From Burkholderia diffusa (GTDB lineage Bacteria; Pseudomonadota; Gammaproteobacteria; Burkholderiales; Burkholderiaceae), in the NCBI RefSeq assembly GCF_902499115.1, contig NZ_CABVPN010000025.1, positions 1-64,000 of the forward strand: a DNA stretch of 64,000 bases. The letters are read 5' to 3'. The position numbers and the translations under genes are program-made. Of this stretch, positions 60,601 through 64,000 are shown one piece after another. Below the pieces are notes generated by a model. The model saw nothing but the letters and a program-made list of their open reading frames with translations, was not told where the DNA came from and searched no databases. Position 1 is the first letter of the stretch. Each line of letters opens with the position of its first letter.

Positions 60601-61741
60601 GAAGGACGGCATCGTGCGCGTGAAGCTTGCGGAGAACCTCGTCGAATTCCAGCAGGTCGAGTTCCATGGCGGCGACGGCACGCTGCGCGCGATCGGCCGT
60701 GTGCGTCTCGACGGCGAGGCGTCGGACCTGACCGCGAGCATCGTCGCCGACAAACTCGAACTGTTCGCGGCGCCGGACCGCAAGCTGTCGCTGTCGGGCA
60801 AAGCGACCGTCGCGAACGACGGGCCGCGCGGCGCGCTGTCGATCGACGGCAAGTTCGTCGTCGACCGTGCGCTGTTCGACCTGCCGGAAGACGCGGCGCC
60901 GCACTTGTCCGACGATGTCGTCGTGGTGCGACCGGACGGGACCGTGCGCGGCGAGACGCCGACCGGCACGGCGGTCGCGAAGCCGCAGAAGGTCGAGGAC
61001 AAGCCGGCGCCGTCGCTCGCGCCGCGCGCGAACATCGACATCGGCCTCGGCAACAACTTCCGCTTCAAGGGACACGGCGCGGATCTCGGGCTGCGCGGCA
61101 CGATCACCGTGATGAGCGCGCCTGGCGTGCCACTGCGCGCGATCGGCAACGTGCGCGTGACCGAAGGGTCGACGTATACGTCGTTCGGCCGCAAGCTCGC
61201 GGTCGAGAACGGCTTCTTCACGTTCAACGGCCCCGTGTCGAATCCGGGCGTGAACATCCTCGCCATGCGGCGCAACCAGGAGGTCGAGGCCGGGGTGCAG
61301 GTTACCGGCACGATCCAGGCTTTGACGGTCAAGCTGGTGTCGGAACCCAACGTCACCGACAACGAAAAGCTGTCGTGGCTGCTGTTCGGGCACGGCACCG
61401 ACCAGGGCAACAACGTCGGCCAGCAGGGCACGATGACGGCGGCGCTCGCGCTGCTCGGCAGCGTGACCGGCAAGCGCGTCGCGCAGACCTTCGGCCTCGA
61501 CGAATTCTCGATCGGCCGCAGCGACGTCGGTCTGACCGATCCGCAGGTCATCCAGGTCTCGAAGGCGATCAACGAGCGTTTCGTGCTCGGCTTCGAGCAG
61601 GGCCTCCAGTCGGCGAGCAACGCGTTCAAGGCGACGATCAACCTGACGCGCTTCTGGTCCGTGTCTGCATACGGCGGCACGTTCCAGGGCGTCGACCTGA
61701 ACTACACGCGGCGCTTCGATCGCTGGTTCAGCCGGCGGTGA
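57695..61741 (+). CDS. tamB: Translocation and assembly module inner-membrane protein TamB
   Basis: TamB (1348 residues) spans the periplasm from an N-terminal membrane anchor (IAAWALVTVVLLVVLAAGLV, about 30-55) to TamA. The long middle is a beta-helical taco groove rich in repeats. The C-terminal DUF490/TamB domain has SEPNVTDNEKLSWLLFGHG and ends YTRRFDRWFSRR. TamB-like proteins also carry phospholipids to the outer membrane. It follows tamA after 28 bp, and its natural terminator is now split by an IS. Confidence 0.94.
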   Translation: MTKDPNDTPPPNDPDSPERAPDAPPRRVRGGRIAAWALVTVVLLVVLAAGLVLAAATTERGTRLAWQAAVRVLGGRLAGTLEGGSLATGVRVRGFAWTSPGGAGTEVRIDRLDGRWALTRAPWRLSVDYLRAGTIDVRIAPGPSTPAATPQDLSLPLQLRIDDLRVDHLAIHEGGSTTQLDHLALSGRSDGRHHELALDGVDTPYGALTARAKLDGVKPFALTGNATYVGKLANEPVNASANVSGSLEALVADVAASGMKLNGRAHVEAAPFGAVPLTRASLAFDHVNPQAIAPGAPAADLAVRAELAPVTAPAGAAPAKGFAVTGPVSIVNAKPGTLGEHLLPVVDAHATVNLDAHAQRIDGLALKLIRDGSVTGNGTLTGGKGRFDLKVANLDLNAFVAELRPMRLGGPLGVTLAGDVTTVDFNLNDPKLALGARAKVALTSQQTALTDARVTAGKGRIDLTGVFRHDAHSSYDAKATLTAFDPLLLAAMSAPGAGGGKPAARTAKTVAKAPARRGETRVSGTLTASGAFEPQVSTKATFKLGDSLYDGVPLTGAGVVQLVGARILPSNANLTIAGNHVDLRGSFGAPGDRLRFVVDAPELDRLGFGVQGLVQAQGELTGSFAHPNVTATYKAQHVVLGSNRIGAAQGRADIRDGAHGALVFTADATDIALGSLQLKSLRANLDGTRAKHTLDASAIGTAGGRVIDLTFAANGGVVENRDGMRWDGTVTRLANRGTPAVALLSPLAVSAGAGRVTLGATRLTLEGAAIDLKSFVFDHGQVRSAGTVRGASVARFLEIRQELTGQRPPLRTDVVLDADWDFSLGANATGYVQVKRRGGDVTIETGRGIASLGLTDLSARASFAPGNRLNVVALAKANRVGTLDANVTVPFALRDGVFGVVDDGPLAGRIDADIPSLKATGNLFGPSYLLGGRAALKLTVAGTPVKPNVSGMLTGDDLSATLVDQGVQLKDGIVRVKLAENLVEFQQVEFHGGDGTLRAIGRVRLDGEASDLTASIVADKLELFAAPDRKLSLSGKATVANDGPRGALSIDGKFVVDRALFDLPEDAAPHLSDDVVVVRPDGTVRGETPTGTAVAKPQKVEDKPAPSLAPRANIDIGLGNNFRFKGHGADLGLRGTITVMSAPGVPLRAIGNVRVTEGSTYTSFGRKLAVENGFFTFNGPVSNPGVNILAMRRNQEVEAGVQVTGTIQALTVKLVSEPNVTDNEKLSWLLFGHGTDQGNNVGQQGTMTAALALLGSVTGKRVAQTFGLDEFSIGRSDVGLTDPQVIQVSKAINERFVLGFEQGLQSASNAFKATINLTRFWSVSAYGGTFQGVDLNYTRRFDRWFSRR

Positions 61742-61801
61742 CGGCACGCGCTTCGACGCGCATCGGAATCGTCGTCGCGACTCGCATCGCCGTCGCGCAT
61801 G

Positions 61802-61820
61802 AAAAAAGCCCCGCACGCAT
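61802..61820. terminator. Left half of the tamB-metG terminator, split by the IS
   Basis: AAAGCCCCGCACG (61805-61817) plus the loop CAT. The matching arm CGTGCGGGGCTTT now lies at 63274-63286, 1.45 kb away. The five bases CGCAT (61816-61820) recur at 63269-63273 as the target duplication. Confidence 0.85.
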
Positions 61821-61856
61821 TGAACTGACCCCGTAAAGTTGGACGGGTTATGACGG

Positions 61857-62693
61857 CTAGGGCTGAGAGGGCTGAGTTCTGTATTGCACGGGACTCAGCC
61901 CTTTTAGTTTCAGTTTGATGCGGTCGTGATTGTAGTAGTGGATGTAGCTTGCCAAGCCGGATTGCAGTTCGTCCAGGTTGCGGAACCGATTCAGATGGAA
62001 GAACTCGGATTTCAGCGTGCCGAAGAAGCTCTCCATGGCGGCGTTGTCCAGGCAATTCCCTTTATGCGACATGCTTTGCGTGAGCGCTCGTTGCTGCAGT
62101 AGGCGGCGATACGCTGGCATCTGGTACTGCCAGCCCTGATCCGAATGCAAGAGAGGCCGCTCGTGTGACTTCAAGCGCGCCAATGCCTTGCGAAGCATTG
62201 CGCTGACCATCTCGAACGCCGGGCGCCTCGCGGTTTCATAAGCAATGATCTCGCCGTTGTACAGATCGAGCACTGGTGACAGGTACAGCTTCTGGCCGCC
62301 CACGTTGAATTCCGTGACATCCGTTACCCACTTCTCGTTCGGACGCTTTGCGTAGAACCGACGCTGTAAAACATGAGGTGCAACACGTCCGACGCTACCT
62401 TTGTAGGAGCGGTATTTCTTCGGGCGCACACAAGACTTCAGCCGCAACTCGCCCATCAGACGCGCCACAGTCTTGTGGTTAATCACCTGTCCCAGATTAC
62501 GTAGAGCGAGCGTGATGCGTCGATAGCCGTAGCGGCCCTTGTGCCGTTCGAACAGCGAGCAGATTCTCGCCCTTGTATCGGCATACTTGTCGGCTGCTCC
62601 GAGCAATTTCTGATGATAGTAGAACGTGCTGCGCGCCAAGCCGGCAACCTTCAACAAGCCCGCAAGCGGATATTGCTGCCTTAGCTCGAGCAC
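61857..62693 (-). CDS. IS3-family transposase orfB (DDE integrase domain)
   Basis: The OrfB frame is 278 residues as listed, but it is probably made as an OrfAB fusion by -1 frameshift. RYGYRRITLALRNLG (HTH_21) precedes the rve core. The catalytic triad is in WVTDVTEF (D), LHSDQGWQYQ (D) and DNAAMESFFGTLKSE (E), with the spacing of IS3 transposases. A run of five A (62707-62703 on the minus strand) in the overlap is the likely slip site. Confidence 0.95.
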   Translation of the reverse strand: MLELRQQYPLAGLLKVAGLARSTFYYHQKLLGAADKYADTRARICSLFERHKGRYGYRRITLALRNLGQVINHKTVARLMGELRLKSCVRPKKYRSYKGSVGRVAPHVLQRRFYAKRPNEKWVTDVTEFNVGGQKLYLSPVLDLYNGEIIAYETARRPAFEMVSAMLRKALARLKSHERPLLHSDQGWQYQMPAYRRLLQQRALTQSMSHKGNCLDNAAMESFFGTLKSEFFHLNRFRNLDELQSGLASYIHYYNHDRIKLKLKGLSPVQYRTQPSQP

Positions 62694-63217
62694 GATTTGC
62701 GCTTTTTGCGTTGCGCTGATCGCTGCTGCGCTTGAGCCAAGGCTTCGAGCTTTTTTAGGTACGCGTTCTCCATGCGCAGGAAGTTCAACTCGTCGAGTAG
62801 TTCCTGTCGGGAGCGCGTATCGTCCTCGGGTAGCGGCGGTGGCGTGATCGGTGGCTTGGGCATCTTTCTGGGGCGCCCCCGCTGGCGCGGCGACAGTGCG
62901 TCTATACCGCCTTCATCATACTGGCGTTTCCACTGGCCGATGGCCGTACGGTTCCTAATGTTGAAGCGTGCAGCCGTCTCACGCGCTGACAACCCCTCGC
63001 TACGCATTTGCTGCAGTACAAGCAACTTGAACTCTGCGCTGTAGCGCTCGCACTTCTTCTTCAAGCCTGCCGGACCATGTATGCGATGGGCCGCCACCCA
63101 CTTGCGGATCGTCGCCTCATCGACGCCGTGGCGCTTGGACATCTCACGGAACCCAGCGTGGCCGGACTCGTACTCCTCTGCAATGGATACCTTGAACTGC
63201 TCCGTGTACTTGCTCAT
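62681..63217 (-). CDS. IS3-family transposase orfA (HTH protein)
   Basis: This 178-residue DNA-binding part starts MSKYTEQFKVSIAEEYESG and has two helix-turn-helix segments (FREMSKRHGVDEATIRKWV and LSARETAARFNIRNRTAIGQW). A proline-rich linker and a leucine-zipper-like helix follow (ELLDELNFLRMENAYLKKLE). I take the ATG at 63217. It overlaps orfB by 13 bases in another frame. Confidence 0.94.
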   Translation of the reverse strand: MSKYTEQFKVSIAEEYESGHAGFREMSKRHGVDEATIRKWVAAHRIHGPAGLKKKCERYSAEFKLLVLQQMRSEGLSARETAARFNIRNRTAIGQWKRQYDEGGIDALSPRQRGRPRKMPKPPITPPPLPEDDTRSRQELLDELNFLRMENAYLKKLEALAQAQQRSAQRKKRKSCSS

Positions 63218-63268
63218 GAAAAACACCCCAAAGGTTGGATCGATGTCCAACTTTTGGGGTGCAGTTCA

Positions 63269-63289
63269 CGCATCGTGCGGGGCTTTCGT
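63269..63289. terminator. Right half of the split tamB-metG terminator
   Basis: The target repeat CGCAT (63269-63273) is followed by CGTGCGGGGCTTT (63274-63286), the perfect complement of 61805-61817. For metG, read on the minus strand, this half alone cannot form the original hairpin. Confidence 0.85.
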
Positions 63290-63312
63290 GCGCAACGGGC
63301 GGCGCGTGCTAC

Positions 63313-64000
63313 TTACTTCACGCGCATGCCGGGCTTCGCGCCGCTGTGCGGCTCGAGGATGTAGAGGCCCGGCTCGGCCTTCTCGTCGGCGGCCGACGCG
63401 GCGAGCACCATCCCTTCGGACAGCCCGAACTTCATCTTGCGCGGCGCGAGGTTCGCGACCATCACCGTCAGCTTGCCGACGAGCTGCTCGGGCTGGTACG
63501 CGGACTTGATGCCCGAGAACACGTTTCGGGTCTTTTCCTCGCCGACGTCGAGCGTGAGCTGCAGCAGCTTGTCCGAGCCTTCAACGGCCTGGCACGCGAC
63601 GATCTTCGCAATGCGCAGGTCGACCTTCGCGAAATCGTCGATCGAGATCGGACCGTCGTCGGCACCGTTCGCGGCGGCGGCCTTCGCGTTCGCCTTGGCG
63701 TTCTTGCCTTCCTTCGCGGCGTTGGCCGCGCTCGCGGCAGCGGCGCCGGTGGCCTCGGCCTGCAGCGAATCGCGGTTCGCGGCGAGCAGCGCGTCGATCT
63801 GCTTCGGATCGACGCGCGTCATCAGGTGCTGGTACGCCTTGACCGGCTGCGCGGACGACAGCGGTTTCGCGGCGTCGGCCCACGTGAGCGGCGCGATCCC
63901 GAAGAAGGTCTCGACGGCTTCGGCCACGCGCGGCATCACCGGCTTCAGCGCGAGCGACAGCAGGCGGAATGCCTCGAGGCTCACGCTGCAGGTTTCGTGC
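63313..64000 (-). CDS. metG: Methionyl-tRNA synthetase, C-terminal part (runs off the window)
   Basis: Only the last 229 codons or so are present; the frame is open through base 64000 (HETC before SLEAFRLLSLALKPVMP, the end of the anticodon-binding domain). After an Ala/Lys-rich linker comes the C-terminal tRNA-binding (Trbp111-like) domain: ISIDDFAKVDLRIAKIVACQ, SDKLLQLTLDVGEE and NLAPRKMKFGLSEGMVLAA. This appended domain makes the enzyme a dimer. An internal GTG at 63984 is not the real start. Confidence 0.95.
   Translation of the reverse strand, partial: HETCSVSLEAFRLLSLALKPVMPRVAEAVETFFGIAPLTWADAAKPLSSAQPVKAYQHLMTRVDPKQIDALLAANRDSLQAEATGAAAASAANAAKEGKNAKANAKAAAANGADDGPISIDDFAKVDLRIAKIVACQAVEGSDKLLQLTLDVGEEKTRNVFSGIKSAYQPEQLVGKLTVMVANLAPRKMKFGLSEGMVLAASAADEKAEPGLYILEPHSGAKPGMRVK

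Larger units (their letters stand above)
61821..63268 (-). mobile_element. IS3-family insertion sequence (IS150-like group), 1448 bp
   Basis: Imperfect terminal inverted repeats are visible: TGAACTGACCCCGTAAAGTT at the left and, reversed, TGAACTGCACCCCAAAAGTT at the right, each followed by GGAC. The flanks carry a 5-bp direct repeat CGCAT. The element contains overlapping orfA and orfB with an intact DDE triad. It looks complete and able to move, and the clean target duplication suggests recent insertion. Confidence 0.93.

Overview
The window is high-GC DNA that reads as chromosome 1 of a Burkholderia, most likely the Burkholderia cepacia complex. Pointers are the gene runs lptG-lptF/pepA-holC, zapB-like/zapA/6S RNA, and ilvD/LysR/lgt, plus a DUF3460-scpA-panC-panD run and long stretches of genes joined by ATGA overlaps. 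No species name is claimed.

Region 1 (1 to about 19.65 kb) is a genomic island. A P4-type tyrosine integrase (18260-19474) sits beside the 3' end of tRNA-Leu(CAA) (19647-19731). Inward from it come a noncoding stretch with TCTCCA repeats, a DUF927 primase-helicase, a train of small overlapping ORFs, a C4-type antisense RNA with its a/b target pairs, and an AlpA-type activator. The other half is cargo on the opposite strand: vgrG, a DUF4123 chaperone, a MIX-motif pore-type effector, a DUF6708 membrane protein (candidate immunity protein), a PAAR protein, an AcrVA2-like protein of unknown role and a solitary TssF baseplate protein. Beyond these lie a frameshifted TrfB/KorA-like gene and a serine resolvase with a recognisable three-subsite res site. 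The far attachment site is not in the window, so the island continues to the left.

Region 2 (19.8-31.1 kb) is core metabolism. It holds an ABC solute-binding protein, cysB, and the assimilatory sulfate operon cysI-DUF934-cysH-cysD-cysN-SUMT, convergent with cbiX. SUMT and CbiX can make siroheme for CysI. Then come lptG and lptF for LPS transport.

Region 3 (31.2-40.8 kb) holds pepA-holC-DUF2486, a cytochrome c, ilvD with a divergent LysR gene, lgt, a SIMPL-domain protein, an EVE-domain protein, 6S RNA, zapA and a ZapB-like coiled-coil protein.

Region 4 (40.9-51.2 kb) is a cobalamin locus. A promoter and B12 riboswitch lead into the wreck of a btuB-type receptor gene, then btuC-btuD-cobT-cobS-cobC. 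The opposite strand carries cobU-cbiB-cobD-btuF, and cobQ is divergent from cobU. Together these cover corrinoid uptake, side-chain amidation and nucleotide-loop assembly; the corrin-ring genes are not here.

Region 5 (51.3-64 kb) holds a 46-residue exported peptide, DoxX, an orphan ParA, panD, panC, scpA, DUF3460, and tamA-tamB. An IS3-family element is inserted exactly in the loop of the terminator between tamB and metG. metG runs off the right end.
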